DNA of 64,000 nt from Alisma plantago-aquatica. Lineage: Eukaryota; Streptophyta; Magnoliopsida; Alismatales; Alismataceae. The stretch lies in assembly GCA_963693085.1 (NCBI GenBank), contig OY856413.1:744554556-744618555 (forward strand). Direction: 5' to 3'. The notes under the pieces were generated by a model, which made no database searches, was not told the origin of the DNA, and saw nothing but the letters and a program-made list of their open reading frames with translations. Both the position numbers and the translations under genes were made by a program. Numbering within the stretch: the first letter of the stretch is position 1; every line of letters begins with the position of its first letter. Positions 22,138 through 35,500 of the stretch are shown here, in pieces.

Positions 22138-24661
22138 AACCAATACTCAATTTATATGTAGGAAACAATTAAATTTTTTTCACATATGACATGGTACTCA
22201 CACTCACTGTATCCAAAGTTCTATCATTGATGTGTTCAACAAATCATACTTAAATAGCTTAGATGCATCTGTCAATACTATAACATTGCCCTGTTGTATA
22301 CCTATGATCTCCTCCCCAACATTGATCATAATGGTATCTATTTGATTTATAGTGTCCACCCATCTTATCAATGTCTTGCATTTAGGGCGTAAGGATTCGA
22401 ACAAATCTTGTGGAGTAAAATGAGGGGGTGTAGGTTTTAGAATCCTAGGGGGCTTGTTAGCTATTGTAGGATACATGCATGTATTCTAATATTAGCTTTC
22501 GATTATTTTATATAAGTTTCCATATACATTTGTCATACCTAAAGAAATATAATGAGTTGTTTGGGCCTCTAAGTAAAGCTTCCTTATACCTCTCCGACTG
22601 TGGTGGCATATGGGTGCTCGTATGGGAGAGGTATGCCGCTCATTCCTGGAAAGACAAGTATGACTCTCACATGATAGAGATCAGTGGGAAGGGGAATACC
22701 ATGAGCCACATCAGCGATAGAAGCCTTGACATCTGCCACAATGTTTTCTACTAGAACATTGATGGCATTTCATGGTCACCTACAATTTTATGGAACACAA
22801 AAAAATAAATTTGATAAGCATACATATTGACTATTTGAGGGACTAATTTATCACAATGTATATAATTGACTTGAATTGAATCTTACCCTGGCCATGCGAT
22901 GCAGATTCAAAGGACTACTACCAATGCATTTTATGGATGAGTGATGAAAATGTTCTATGACTGTTGGAGAATCTTGCACCTCCTAAGAAGCCCTATCTTT
23001 CTCTAAGGTTGTATCTATCAATCTCTTCACGTACTCGTGGCCCACTTTCCCTTTCTTGGCTTGTTTGAGCTTATGTTGGAATGTTCCAAAAAGAGATTTT
23101 ATCCCATACCCAGTTGCAACACCCCTAACATGTCCATGACGTTCTTATGTCTCTAGAGAAACTATCAAATCTTAGTGTGTGACCTGAGGGGTGAACTTTC
23201 CCTCCTTTTCTTGGGAATCCATCTCCAACTAATTATCATAAAAAACTGACTAATCAGTAAAACTTAACAATCAGTTAAAAAGGATTATGGTCATTATTAT
23301 GAGACCAAGAAATTTACCATTTTATCTACCACCTCCTGTGTTTCTTGTACGAGGATTTATTTGGATTTGTTTCTCCTTGCATCTATCCACTCAATATAGT
23401 GAGGCAACCATCCAGAAGCACTAGAAGACTCGACAGTAGGAGTATAAGTAGAAGGCCTTTGTTGTTTCCCTTGCTCTTGCTCTTTCTCTTGGTCTTGATC
23501 TTGCTCTTTCTCTTATCCTTGCTCTTACCTTTGATATTGCTCTAATTGTACCTCTTGCTCTTGTTGCAACTCTCACATTAGGCGGCATTTCCAATAATCA
23601 GATGAACCCAACTGGTGGTTGTGCACATTCTTGTCAAGTCTATCTTTTTGAGCTTCATGAATGGCCTGATTAATTCATACAAGTGATATTGTTAAGTAAC
23701 CATAAGAAATCATAAACATGTAATTAATTCAATACCTAGAATGCATCTGTTTGTATCCTCTGAACAAACTCCTTCCAATTATCTTTATTAACATAATTCC
23801 ATTTAAGCCATGGTTCCTTCTTGACTCCAAAGACATGGTATCTTGTGAGGATTGTCTGCCAATCTCTATGTGTTCACCCGATGAGCTGCATTATATACTT
23901 GTAGTGCAACTTTTCATTGAGTTCATATCAGACCTAAAAAGGTTCAACATTCAATATTGTTTAGAAATATTAAAAGAAAGAATAAGAAAAAGACTATAAA
24001 AACATAACTGCATTTATTTCAACTCTAACTCCCTCCATATGAGGCCTTTGTGGACCATATTCACTTGTCTCCAATCCTCAACAAGGAGAGGCATTTTTCT
24101 TTGACCAAGGACCCCATAGTAGCTGACAAACTCTTTAGTAAGTGCCATTCCTACTTGATTCAATTCAACGACACCCTTCCTCCCTTAGCTATTTGCATCA
24201 TCTTTCATTACAATTTTGCCTCTAACTCCCTTATGTTTTGGTTTATCAACACCGTCAGCACCCTGGTCAGGATGCTCAACATCCTCACGCTCGTGATCAC
24301 TATGATCCTGGTCAGATCCCAACTATAAAATCAAAATTAAACACATGAAATATAAAAATTCAGATAACATACAAAAAGTCAGCACTATAAAAAATCAGAT
24401 CATCACATGTAAAAAAGTCATATCACATATGAACAAATAAACATGTTATATAATGAAGAAAAACCATATCACATATGAGAAGTATATCTTAAACTAATAT
24501 CCCTTCCGTGTGATCTTCAAGTGTATAGTTAACTTAGATTCAACATTTACACATGATAAGCCAATAGAAAATGGACTAGAGTCATCATACTTGTCATAGT
24601 ACTCTTCTTCATCAATAGGATCTAAAATGAACTATCTTTTCCCATGAAGAACGACAGACCA
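20735..24661 (-). mobile_element. Truncated CACTA element fragment C2
   Basis: Collinear with 52,500-56,400 of the complete CACTA element C1. Recognisable minus-strand parts run from right to left. First is the end of the TNP2 gene (24,661-24,500: VVLHGKR, then DEEEYYDKYDDSSPFSIGL). Next comes a Transposase_24-like N-terminal part near 24,310-24,020. Exon remnants follow near 22,740-22,560 and 22,476-22,204, the latter ending LFKYDLLNTSMIELWIQ. Last are Ulp1-like pieces near 21,770 (HWQFLVIVPETWTVY) and 21,395 (DNGWTCAYYMM). Neither terminal inverted repeat is present. It is joined to E2 at about 20,725-20,735 and to the Athila-like unit at 24,661. Many stops. Confidence 0.8.
22045..22131. 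repeat. (CATATA)n and (AT)n microsatellite
   Basis: About nine CATATA units followed by about fifteen AT units, in what corresponds to an intron of the C2 ORF2 gene. The translated frame here (YMYMYM) is spurious. Confidence 0.95.
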
Positions 24662-26272
24662 AGCCCTAGGGGGGCTTGAAGTAATATTGTTTTTCTCCCT
24701 ACAACCCATGCAATAGGATCCACAAAAACCCCTCCATTAATAGAGGTAGTGTAGTAGTTGCACATAGTTCTAGATCAAGTGGCACAATGTAGGAGTAGTG
24801 CTCGTCCGATGGCTTCAAAGTATCCTCCTCCATCAAGAATAAAGGTGGACTTGATGCATATTAAACCAATGTTGCCAACTATGCTACGTCAGGTGGAGGA
24901 TCTAGTCTCACTTCTTCTCATCTTCTGAGTTTGCATATAGGACATGTGGTGTTGTCATAGGAGGAATCGCTTCACCTACAAAATCAGCATGGTATATATA
25001 TATTTTTATGCAATTGTGCATGCTCCTGGTTTTTAGCCCAACCAATCAAAATACCAATAGAAGTGGTGGGCTCCTTCCTGATGTCAAAATGTGGCTTTGA
25101 CTCTTCCACCTGGGATATACCCAACTCACTCCTAGAAAACTCCACCTATTGCGTTTGCACTTTATGATATGAAATTGTTGTCTTGTCATTGGGAATATCT
25201 TTGAATTTGACAAACTTATCGTCAAGGTTTTGCTTGAGTCTACCTGGATAAGGGATGAGAAACTTGTAACCCGGTAGTTTAGGCTCTTCTAGTAGAATGT
25301 GGAGAGTGATTGGGACTACAATAGAGGGTGTTTCAACACAGATGGGAAGGACATGCATTGCAGATGATGTGGCTAGATGATTTCCTTTAGATGAGATGAA
25401 ATCACTACCATTCGGGTGACTCAAGGGCGCAAGTAGAGTATTTTCTTTGTCGTCCACTACATCTTCATAGGGGTTAATCAATGAATCGATAGAGATTGGA
25501 GGTGTGGAGTACATGTTCCCTAACAATGCCACTATGACGTTTGATTTCTCTAGAAGCTTAGGATCAAATTCTGGTTGGCGTACAATCGTACATACAAGAG
25601 GTTGTTGGATGACTTTCAAATGAGCCACTTCAGCCACCAATCTTTTATTGCGAGCTTCATGTTCTTCTATCTTTTCTTGGAGGTCAGCTAATATTTTATA
25701 GAAGACATCCACACTCTCATCCCAACCGGGCTGAATTTGATCTGCATAGTCAAGCTTTCCACCGTATCCTTCATAATATTGCTGATTGCAGTCTGCTTCG
25801 AGTCTTCTTTGAATAAGCTCATCTTAGAGAGTAACCTCAGGACAACCCCATATGTCATGGTTTATAGAGCCACATTTTGCACATTGTAGACTTTGTTGCA
25901 GCGCCCACTCCATTATGGATGAATTTATGAAAAATAGAAAATTTAGATATAGGCTCAAGGGAAAAGATGTTTCAATGAGTGAGAATTTAAGACTATTTTT
26001 TTTTCTTTTACAAATAGACAAGACAATAAATTACAAAGATCTAAGAAAAAAATTTAAATCATAAGAAATTTGCAGCACTAAACTAAAAGTTACAAAAATA
26101 AACTATAAATTATGAAATCAAATTAAGAGAATATACACAACTAAGTAACAACAAACATTTTTCTCAAAGAGAAAAAAAAATGAGTTAACAAAATCTAGTG
26201 GAGAAAATTTTAATTACACTTAAACTTCTAAAATATTTAACTACCGTTGTCCCTAGAAATGGAGCCAATTTT
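24662..26272 (-). pseudogene. Athila/Tat-like gag remnant, internal region A
   Basis: The frame at 26,021-25,824 ends with CAKCGSINHDIWGC, a CCHC zinc knuckle of correct spacing. The frame at 25,712-25,146 (188 aa) opens with a coiled-coil-like stretch (LADLQEKIEEHEARNKRLVAEV) and closes with IPYPGRLKQNLDDKFVKF. That last pattern resembles the PYPxRL...F.KF motif between gag and protease of Athila/Tat gypsy elements. No protease, polymerase or integrase is present: the left side is cut at 24,661 by C2. The frame of 188 aa with no stop makes this one of the longer open frames in the retroelement part of the window. Family assignment is from motif memory and is moderate. Confidence 0.6.
26244..26269 (-). 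other. Candidate primer-binding site, Athila/Tat type
   Basis: On the minus strand TTGGCTCCATTTCTAGGGAC follows the LTR end ATCA by a few bases. It resembles the TTGGCGCC... primer site of Athila/Tat elements with two or three changes. A further degenerate copy lies at 42,545-42,570. Confidence 0.5.
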
Positions 26273-28935
26273 TGATGGGGCTCCAAATGTCACACCAAGA
26301 AAAACCCTAAAAGAATAACTCCTACATTTAACAAAAAGAAGTGCACTAATTCCCCACTCCACATGAGAGGAAGGCTAATTGTAGTACACTTTAGGATTGA
26401 ACCCAAAGGATAACCTTTTTAAATAGTTATATAGATTCATAAGTATGAAGAGTAATATTTATCACCGAATAGTTGAAAGATTGATTAAACTAAATCATTA
26501 CCAAAAGCAACAAAGATTAAGAAGTAATTAATAGATAATAAAAAGAAACAGGGCATGGGGTTTCGATACCACCATCCAATAATTATGCTAATGAGATCTA
26601 ACTCTTCAATGTTAGTTACTAAATAGATGTTTAGCTATTGCAACCTCACAAGATACATGTATTCACTTGACTTGAACTCTCTTGGAATCGACCATCCTCG
26701 TCACTCAAGTTCATTCTAATTCGACTCTCTGACTTACGACTGACCATCCTTAGCACGTAGTATATTATATCCCAATCACCTCACTATCCCTTGCTGACAC
26801 CTCAGGAGGATAATAAGATCATTCTAGTGTTCTAATCTCACTCACGACCACCTACATATCCATGATTATAATGTATATGCAAAGCAAGTCATTAATTTGC
26901 AAGGCAAGGAAATAAGCAGAATACTTATTTATTTAGAAACTATATTGTAGAGTTTAGATACAATCTAGAATAAAAATACAGGCAGATGGGGCTAGTCCCC
27001 ATGCCCCAACACAAATGTCTACTCATTCATGGTGAGAGACAACATCATAAAGATAGAAGGAATGATGGAGAGGGCCATGACACATGGTGTAGGAAGACCA
27101 ATCTCTCCTCTACGACCACCCCTCGCTCCTAGTAGGGTTTGTGCTGCAAAATGTTGCTTCTAATCACTGATCAAAGTCTCATGTGAATGGATGATATGGG
27201 ATCCTTTTTATAGATACATTCCTCCCTGCTAAAATCCTAAAGCTAAATGCTTGTGGTTGAAGGCATTTGATTGTATGGCCCGTACTTGGTCCAACTAGAA
27301 ACTTACATGGGTTACTCAATTTGGACCTCATGTCCTTCTCTGAAAGACCATCATTGGGTGAATTGGAATGGACTGGATGCTGGGAATGTGCATTGAATAG
27401 AAGAATCTGGAAGACTCTAGGTACAGAGCAACTCAAGTTGGATGAATGGAAGATCCGATCGCTTGACTAGGTGGTTGGAACGTGATCAAATTTAAAGCTT
27501 TTGTTCCTTCCTTCCCTTAAAGTGTAGCATCATGATGGCTTGATCGTCCATCTAGGCATTGTCATAAAATTTTAGCTGGTTTTGCATAAAATACAAATGA
27601 AAATGCATTAAAATTCTAGAGAAGGAAAGATAATTGTATTTGAGTGAATATGAAGATAAAACTAGGAAATAGAAACACACCATATCCTAAAAAGCGAGTA
27701 AAATAGTATGTAAAAGTAGGTATAAATACACGCATCAATAACCACATACCTTAGTGAAGGCATCATGCGGTTTGTACGTCAAGCAATGCAATCAACAATT
27801 GTATATTCATGAAATCCTCAATAAATCAAAATTTATCTAAATATGCATACGGCCAATGTGTCACCCTAATATCCATATGACACTAATTTATCATATTCAA
27901 TAATCTAAACTTTTTTTAGATATAGGGTTGATATTAGGATTAGGTCCGGAAATCTTAATTCACATGTATAAGGTTCATATGATCTAGCAACCTTAATTGA
28001 ACATCATTATCATACTAATATGATTAAGATATCAAGACATAATTATTTCATCATCATCGAACTATAAACATATTCAACATGATAAACAATCCTATTTATC
28101 ATATCTAGGATTTTCTCACATTAATTATCTCACAACTATGCATTATCTATACTTTTGCAAGTCGGTTCATAACTAGGCATTAGTTATATTTTATTCTTAG
28201 TCTATACATATTTCAAATAATTTTGGTATTTAATGTCTCAATCTTTGGATCTAACATATACTAACTAGAACATATTCAAGATAATAATTATTGGCCAATG
28301 GGTGATTGAAACGTTATCAACTTTTTAACTTATCAACTCCACTCCTGGGCCCAGGTCAGACCAATGGGTTTGTGCCTTATCAACACCCTGTCCTTGTAGG
28401 TAGGTGTTTGGGAGGGGGGCTAGCCATGGTGTTGTGAGCTAAAATGTAACACACACAAGGGCATATAGGTCATATCAAAACATGTATTGTTTATTCCTTC
28501 TTCCATGCAAGTTTCTACTTTCTCAACCATGGAGGGGTCAATTGGTGGGTTCACTCTCTGCTCTATGCTATCATGGATGCTTGTCATGCTCTGGTTGGAT
28601 TTGACCAACCATACCCACTCTCTTCATCCCCTTAGGAAGCTCGTGTGGTGACTAGGGATTGTTGCTAGGGGTCATACTACTGAATGATAATGGATATACA
28701 AAAAGAGGGAATTACCAAATTTTGGAGCAAGTCGAGGGTAGGAGATGCTTTTTGGGAATCCCAAGGTTTAGAGTCCACCTTCTAGGATATCTTGATATGG
28801 TTTGAACATGCATACTAGAACATGTTTTCTTTGGGGCATATGGTCTCTTTTATTCGTGCCATAACTGTAGATGAAAATTGAAATAGAGGAGTATATATGA
28901 AAGGGAACCCACACCAGACTTAGGGTTTGGCATAT
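26273..28935 (-). mobile_element. Athila-like LTR A, first part (split by L1)
   Basis: Begins TGATGGGGCTCC on the plus strand at 26,273, next to the candidate primer site. It is collinear with LTR B (42,573-43,015, 51,562-51,723 and 61,433-64,000). It contains uninterrupted versions of both insertion targets used in LTR B: CTAAT at 26,716-26,720 (L2) and GTA at 26,873-26,875 (CACTA). No coding capacity. Confidence 0.65.
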
Positions 28936-29864
28936 TGTTACAACCCCAACTTTTGGGTTCATTTGGTGAGAAATGTAACTCATATTAATGATATTTTAAC
29001 AAATAATGATATAATTTGTTTTGAATAAATGGATTACAATTACAACAGCCTTGATGATTGTTTTATGGGCTTTATTGGCTATTGGGCCCAATAACAAAGA
29101 AAGGACAAAAGAAACTCTATTATTGAGTAAATAAGAAAATAGAGGAAAGAAAAATGTAGAAACCTATAGAAGGCAAATCCAAAGAGGGATTTCATGCCTT
29201 GGGTTCCAAGGAGTCCGAAAATCAAGAAGATAAAGCAATAAGAAAAGAAAAGATAAATTAGATATTTCTTTATTAAGAAAGAAATTGAAAACAATGATAA
29301 AATGTGGAAAATAAGGAGAAAGAAGTATAATTGAGTGATCCTTAGTGGAATTTCGTATCCCAAGGATTCCTAACATTAAAAGGAATACCAATGAGGTAAA
29401 TAAAAGAGAAATCCTCAAAAAGAGATATTTTAATAAGAAATAAACAAGATAATGTGAAATAATGAATATAAATTGCATCTAGAAGGATAATAAGTATCCT
29501 TAAAAAGTGATTTCAAAATATTAGAGTTTCTTGGGGTCCAAGGATCCCCAATAAGGAGGAAGAAATAGAAAATACCAAATAAGAGGATAATGTGGTACAT
29601 TATTAATGATTTTTGATAATATCAAAAATAAAAGATATATTGTTGCTTTGAGAAAGTGGATTTCATGGTCAATAGATTTAATGCCAAGCACAAGGAAGAT
29701 AAAAAGAGATGGTTTTCAAATTTCCTTAAGGACCAAGGTTCAAGGATAAACAAGGAATGAATTAAAAGGGAGAATTACACCTAAATAAGGAAAGTAGGTT
29801 TCCTATAGATAAAGGGGCCTTGTTTGCTTCGTGGGAAAGCATATTAGGGTGTGGCTACCCTCCC

Positions 29865-29872
29865 CTATATTA
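29865..29872 (+). promoter_or_regulatory. TATA-like box of L1 LTR
   Basis: CTATATTA between GC-rich flanks, followed by a CT-rich stretch and then the GC-rich leader. The same sequence is conserved in the 3' LTR near 37,575. Confidence 0.4.
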
Positions 29873-31719
29873 GGGGTCGAGCCCTTGGACGAGATCAGGA
29901 GATTTCCAAACACTCTTCTCTCTCTGCTCTTCATCTTCTTCATTAAACCCTAGCCACATGGAGCACATTTACCCTAGGGTAGAAATAAGCCAGGAGGTCA
30001 TCACATATTATGCAAAAATGACTTGTGTTTCTGGAGAGGATCTCTGCCATCATCCTTAGGCTCCAGTGCATGCATGACAACCGCAACACAGCTGCAATGT
30101 CGGCCATGGGTGGCAAACCTGACCAACCTGAACTGGTCATGCTGGTCGAGTTCTGAGGGCATCTATGAGGGTGGCACGTAGTTTCCCCCAATGATCGAGA
30201 GAGTCTTAGCCATCTTCCGTAGTTCTCTCTCTCACTCCAGCCACCTGCATCGCGACTGTAAGGTCGACGATGGAGGAGCAGCCGCAGCCTGACCCCGGCC
30301 CACCTCAGCCATAGTTTGGGCCCCCGCAGGTGTGGCTAGGGTTGGCGGAGGTGAAGAGAACCCTCACCGCTGTCCTTCAGGTTCAAAGTAGGCAAGCAAC
30401 CCGCACCCAGCCACTGTTGTGGCGGAAGCAGAGGTCTGATCGGGAGGTTGAAGATGGTAGATGTTTTGGACAAATGTACCCCTCTGGGGTACATAGAATC
30501 GGAAACTCAAGGAAGGGCAAAAGAGTCTTTTCGTCATGTTTTTAATCCGCCGGGCGACGTTGCATGGAAATGAATAACGTGGCACTCTCTGGTTGGCCGA
30601 AAGGTATATTTTCTTGCAAAATTCATATCTAAGCATTGGTAACTCCGATAGTAGCAAATAATATATGCAAATTGCTTAGAAAAATGAGAGGAATTTATTA
30701 AAATGGTTTTAGAGGTTAATTCCTCTTGCAATTCAAAAAGTAGTGTAATTTATCAACTTTAATGAATTAAAGATTAAGAAACCCTATTTTGAGATGATTA
30801 ATGAAATTAGTAGGGTTTAATGGATGATTAAAGTTGATATTAGTTTGTTAATTGTAAAAAGGTACATTAAACACAAAAAGGATGAACTTTGCACGTAATT
30901 GGTTAATTTAGAGTTTCGTGTGCATAACTATGCTTTAATGGGCCTTGAAAACCTAATAATGGTAATTATGACTCTTAATAGCTTTAATTGTTCAAAATCA
31001 TGATTAAAGTCGAAATATGATAATTCTAAGCTATTTCGAGTATAAAAGTTCCTAATTGTGAATAAATACCCTTAATGTAGTAATTAGGGTTTTCTAATGA
31101 ATAAAAAGGTAGAATTAATGACGAATAAATCTCATATGTGATTTAGATTATAATGAACTATGAATTGATGATAAATGAGCATAATGATCTTGTCATGGAT
31201 TAAAAGGATAGAAATAGTAGCTTTAATGTAAAAGAGGCATAATGGACTTTTAATTGTGCCTTAAATAGAAATTAGGGTTATAAGTTGTTAAAAGATAACC
31301 TTAATATCTTTCGTGAAGAATGGATGAGATAAATAAGGGTTTATGAGTAATTGTATAAAATTAGGGTTTAAAATAATAAAAGATGAATTGAAACCCTAAT
31401 TGCAAAGTAAACCCTAAAAGAGGTAGAAATCCTAAAAAGGTATAGAAACCTTAAGTAGCAAGATGGTTTGAATAGAATTTGATAAAAAGGAATTGGATGT
31501 GATTTTAGGATTCTTGCTTGATTGGATTTCCCTTCTTGGTTGATTCTATCTCAAATCTATCTGACAGGTATGTGGTTATACTTATGAATATCTCGAATTA
31601 GTTTTTTGAGGTTTTCCAAAGTTTTCCTCGATGACTTGAATTAAACTATTGGATGAATTTAATTCATGCAAACTATAATGTGGATATGACTATCACTTAA
31701 GATATGTGCCTACTAGCTC

Positions 31720-31990
31720 AGATCCTGGTCCCCTCTATGGCTTAATAGTTTGACCTAGTACATGGCTACATATGGGGTAGGTCCATCAGGTCATTAGATG
31801 GCTTAGTACATGGCTACCAATGGGGTAGGTCCATCAAGTCACCTTGAGTCAGGGATTGGGCTACCTATGGGTAGTTCCATGCGACTCTTTAGCACCCCAT
31901 GAGTTAGGGATTGGGCTACCTATGGGTAGTGCCATGCGACTCAACCCTAGATATTGATCTACCTGTTAGGTAGGATCATGCGGGGTTTAA
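31720..31990. repeat. Imperfect tandem repeats in L1 LTR
   Basis: Six or so degenerate units built on 'GG(C/T)CTACC.ATGGGGTAGG' followed by 'TCCATCAGGTCA' or 'CCATGCGACT'. Repeated in the 3' LTR (39,460-39,700) and in reduced form in L2 (44,640-44,790 and 50,930-51,070). Confidence 0.75.
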
Positions 31991-32493
31991 TGGGGATCTA
32001 CCATGAGGAAGGTAGCATCCAGGTCCACTGCAGGGACAACATAGAGATAGGGGATATGTAAGGATTGAGTAGTATTGCTTAAAACGTAATCTTGGCTATT
32101 AAATGATAATTGGCTGATTACATTGTTATCATAGTTGCACAATTATTGTTTCACCCCACATACCAGCTTTATGCTGACCGACATTTTGTTTGTCGGCGGT
32201 TTATGTACAAAGAAAAGAACAAATAGTAAAGTGGCATATGTGGAATTTAATGAGGATTAACGATCAAGGAGGATTAGTTAGAATATTCTCTCATATGGAT
32301 AGAAGTTTCAAAATCCAAGTTTTTCAAAGCTATGCAAAAAGTTTTATTTTATACCAGATTTTAGTATAGTTGGTAGAATTTGATAATTGTTATTGATTAT
32401 TTGTCGAACCTTTGATCTTGTTAATTGGGATAATGGCTCTGACCTTCTGGTCTCCCTTAATTGGGGGTTACCAAGAGGCGGGGTCATTACATT

Positions 32494-32505
32494 TGGTTTG
32501 AGAGC
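32494..32505 (+). other. L1 primer-binding site (degenerate)
   Basis: TGGTTTGAGAGC, two bases changed from TGGTATCAGAGC, 2 bases after the LTR end at 32,491. The L2 copy at 45,298 is exact. Confidence 0.75.
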
Positions 32506-35500
32506 GTAGGTTCCTCATCTAATCTTTAATAATTATTAATTTTACAAACTCTATAGAACCCAAGGGAGTTATTAGAGGAATTTCTGAAAGACAGAGGTGT
32601 CTAGAAAAGGATCACGTCTGGGGGCTGACAAGATTTTCCTCCACACCTCTAGTCAGAATACGAGGACTCCCAGATTAGTGTGACTACCTGGCCAAAGTCT
32701 CAAGATTTGACTCAAAGTAAGATACCTTTCGGACTCTCTCATCTTGTTCATCCCTTCTCAACTCAAATGCTGTTAAGGACCTTAAGGATTAGGGTTTTCT
32801 CTCTTTTCATCACCCTCTTAAGGTATGATTAAGGTTGATAAGGTTTAAGGAATCCTCCACCAAATTAAAAAAAAGCATTTAAATAAGAGGTCATGGACAT
32901 AATCTTAATAGATTAAGCATTAAAAATAGATACATGCTTAGGTCGTATGACATAAGTTGTCATGCCCTCAAGAGAGACATGAGGCTAGACCTTCTTGTCA
33001 AGAGGATAAGTAAAAAGAGTTAGTTTTAGAGGTAGATATCTCCATTGTAGGTAGCGACCTGGCACATCCTCTGAGGATGATGTTAACCCTAACCCTAAGT
33101 GAAGGCTAGAGAGGACATGATGAGTTAGATGTCATGGTAGACCAGGTGTTTGGATGAACATGTCGTGGATGCCATATGAGAAATGAGAGATTGAATGACC
33201 TAGTTCCTTTGACGACCCAACCCTGGAAAGGGTTGTGCATGTTAGAGAGAAGGATAGCTCCTTCTTTAATGGGGTTAGAGAAGAACCTATGGAAGTCCCA
33301 TGAGCTTATATGAGAATGGCATAGTAGGCACCTAGTATAGGTCAGTAATGCGAGAAGTAGTTTGAAACCCTGGCCAAGGGGGTATGCTGGATAGCTGATG
33401 AGATAAGCATAAAGGGCTAGGGATAACCTTGAGCAAATGTAAGTTTGAGCATAGGCTTCTTCATGTAGAGGTATGCTTGTGAGCTTGATCCATCCTCTTG
33501 GAGGGAGAACCTCTCATAGTAAGGTTGTTTGTGGAGTTAGCTCTAGAGAGAGGGAGCAGGACCCAAACAAGAAGGTTGGAAGCCAAGACTCTGAGATATG
33601 AGGAAAAGTGGGGAGTTGAGGATGATGCGGCCTAAGTGGATGTTTGTGGTTGCATCATGCTTGATCCCTGGATATGTCTTGGTTTCCATGCGAGGAACCA
33701 AACCCTAGTGAGAGGATGAGTCGGCTGGTACCTCTGTACTTATGATATAGATGAGAAGAAGAGTTCCTTAGACCTGGAGAGGTTTAGTAATAGGTTGTGA
33801 CACCTTGTACCTGGTTGGTTGTCCTTGAGGAGGACTCAACTCTGAAGTGTTGCTCGAGTAGAAGGATGATAGGAAGTGCATGTCATACCTTATACATGTT
33901 TGGTTTGTGGTTAAGAAGTTGAAAAAGCTGTTGGACATCAGGAAAGTGAACCTAGGGTTCCTAGGCCTAAGAGGGGAAGTGGTGTACCTGATGCTCATGA
34001 TGAGATTTGAGTTTCTATAGATTCGAGTAGGGTACTTCTCATGGTTAGAGGAAAGGGAACCTCCTTAAGTTTAAAGGTATGTTTGATGAACCCCTCACGG
34101 CTAAGTGGATGACATGGGAAGGTATGATCATGATCCAGTGTTGAGGATGAGAACCAGTATGACCCAGCAGGGTTCAATAGGTGGCCATCTTGTTCCCTAG
34201 TATCTTGCTAGGGTTAAGCATGCTCATGTGGATGTAAACCCGAGACATAAGGGTGTTGGTGACCTTGTTGTCAAGAGTTGTAGTTTCCTCCCATCCTGGG
34301 AGAGGAACCCTTTGGTAGGCTGTATACCAATTTGTGGGTTTTGTGGAAACCTAAAGAGGTCTCATAGGATCATGAGAAGCTAAGTGAAAAGTACATGGTA
34401 TGAGAATGAACCTGTAGACCCATAGTTAATCATCTCCAGATGCATGTGGATGTGTTACCATGGAGGTAACCGGTATGGGGCCCAACCAAGGTAGGCAGGT
34501 TGCCATGACCCCTATGAAAGGATGGAAGTCAATCATGAATGAAGAGAGAGAGATGATGAAGGCCTGGGTAAGGTTCTAAGTTGAACATGTACTATCCTAA
34601 GTCTATCCTAGGGTCAGGTAGGGATAAGACTGATGGAAGTAGGAGTTGCCTAATTCCCTAGTTGCACATGACCATAGGGTCGGGAGGTAACAACTATCAT
34701 TGTTTGAGGGCCATGGGTTAGGAGATTGATCACCTTTATGAACTCATGAGACTCGAAGGGCAGATGAGTAGGGAACTCTCCAGATGCATAAGGGAAGATG
34801 GGTGACCCCTAAAATACTGGCACCCTATAGACCTAGAGGAAATGACCGAGGGATGTGTGTAAACCCCAGTAGGTTCGAAACCAATTTTCCATGGAAGTAA
34901 CTTTGATATCGAAATGATCGTGATGCATGTTTCAACTTAGATTTATAGGTGTACTGGCGATGTGGGATGTACCATCTCTACTCTTGGAACATGAAGAACG
35001 CTGTGTTTGGATGGCCGCCAAATGCTTATTTCCTCTTGTTATGGGAGTGAGAGATAGGATAGTATGCATGCCATACACCAAGGATAAAAGGTGAGGTGAG
35101 TTGGAATGTTGTCATGAGGTATGAGGATAGAGATAATAACATGCCCTTTTGGAGTGAATGATACATGGAGGTGTACGTCTTCAATGTTACCTAACACCTA
35201 AGGATATAAAGTGGTAATGAATGCCTTGATTGAGATGTAGCTGCCTACTACAGCTAGAGGCTAGATGGGGTTGTAAGGTTAACCCTGAGTTTGAAGAAGA
35301 TGATATGTTTGGCTAACACTCAGATGGAACAAGATCTGTTGAACAAGTTAGTGGTTACTTGGTTAGCCAGCCTAGACCTTGATGCAATGAAAGGAAGGTT
35401 GTAAACCTCAAAAGAAAGTAATGAAACCCCGATTAGAGTGGTTTAGGGTTTCTGAGGAATCAATCCTAAGGAATCATGACATACAAGAGTTCATGAAACT

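Larger units (their letters stand above)
28936..32491 (+). repeat. L1 5' LTR
   Basis: TGTTACAACC...GGGTCATTACA. Contains a TATA-like CTATATTA at 29,865-29,872, then a GC-rich leader-like block (about 29,940-30,560), an AT-rich half with many short repeats of 'TTAGGG'-type motifs, and a cluster of 30-60 bp imperfect repeats (31,720-31,990) sharing 'GGCTACCTATGGGTAG'. No protein family is recognised in its open frames. Confidence 0.9.

Noticed and set aside
21866..22168. 100-aa frame with YIYIYIYACMYMYMYM
   Set aside because: Translated microsatellite in an intron-like part of CACTA fragment C2.
29079..29478. Hydrophobic minus-strand frames of 94 and 104 aa that look membrane-like; similar ones at 36,777-37,310
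   Set aside because: They are produced by AT-rich purine runs in the L1 LTR antisense strand; they occur in both LTRs because these are copies, and the two differ by frame-breaking indels.
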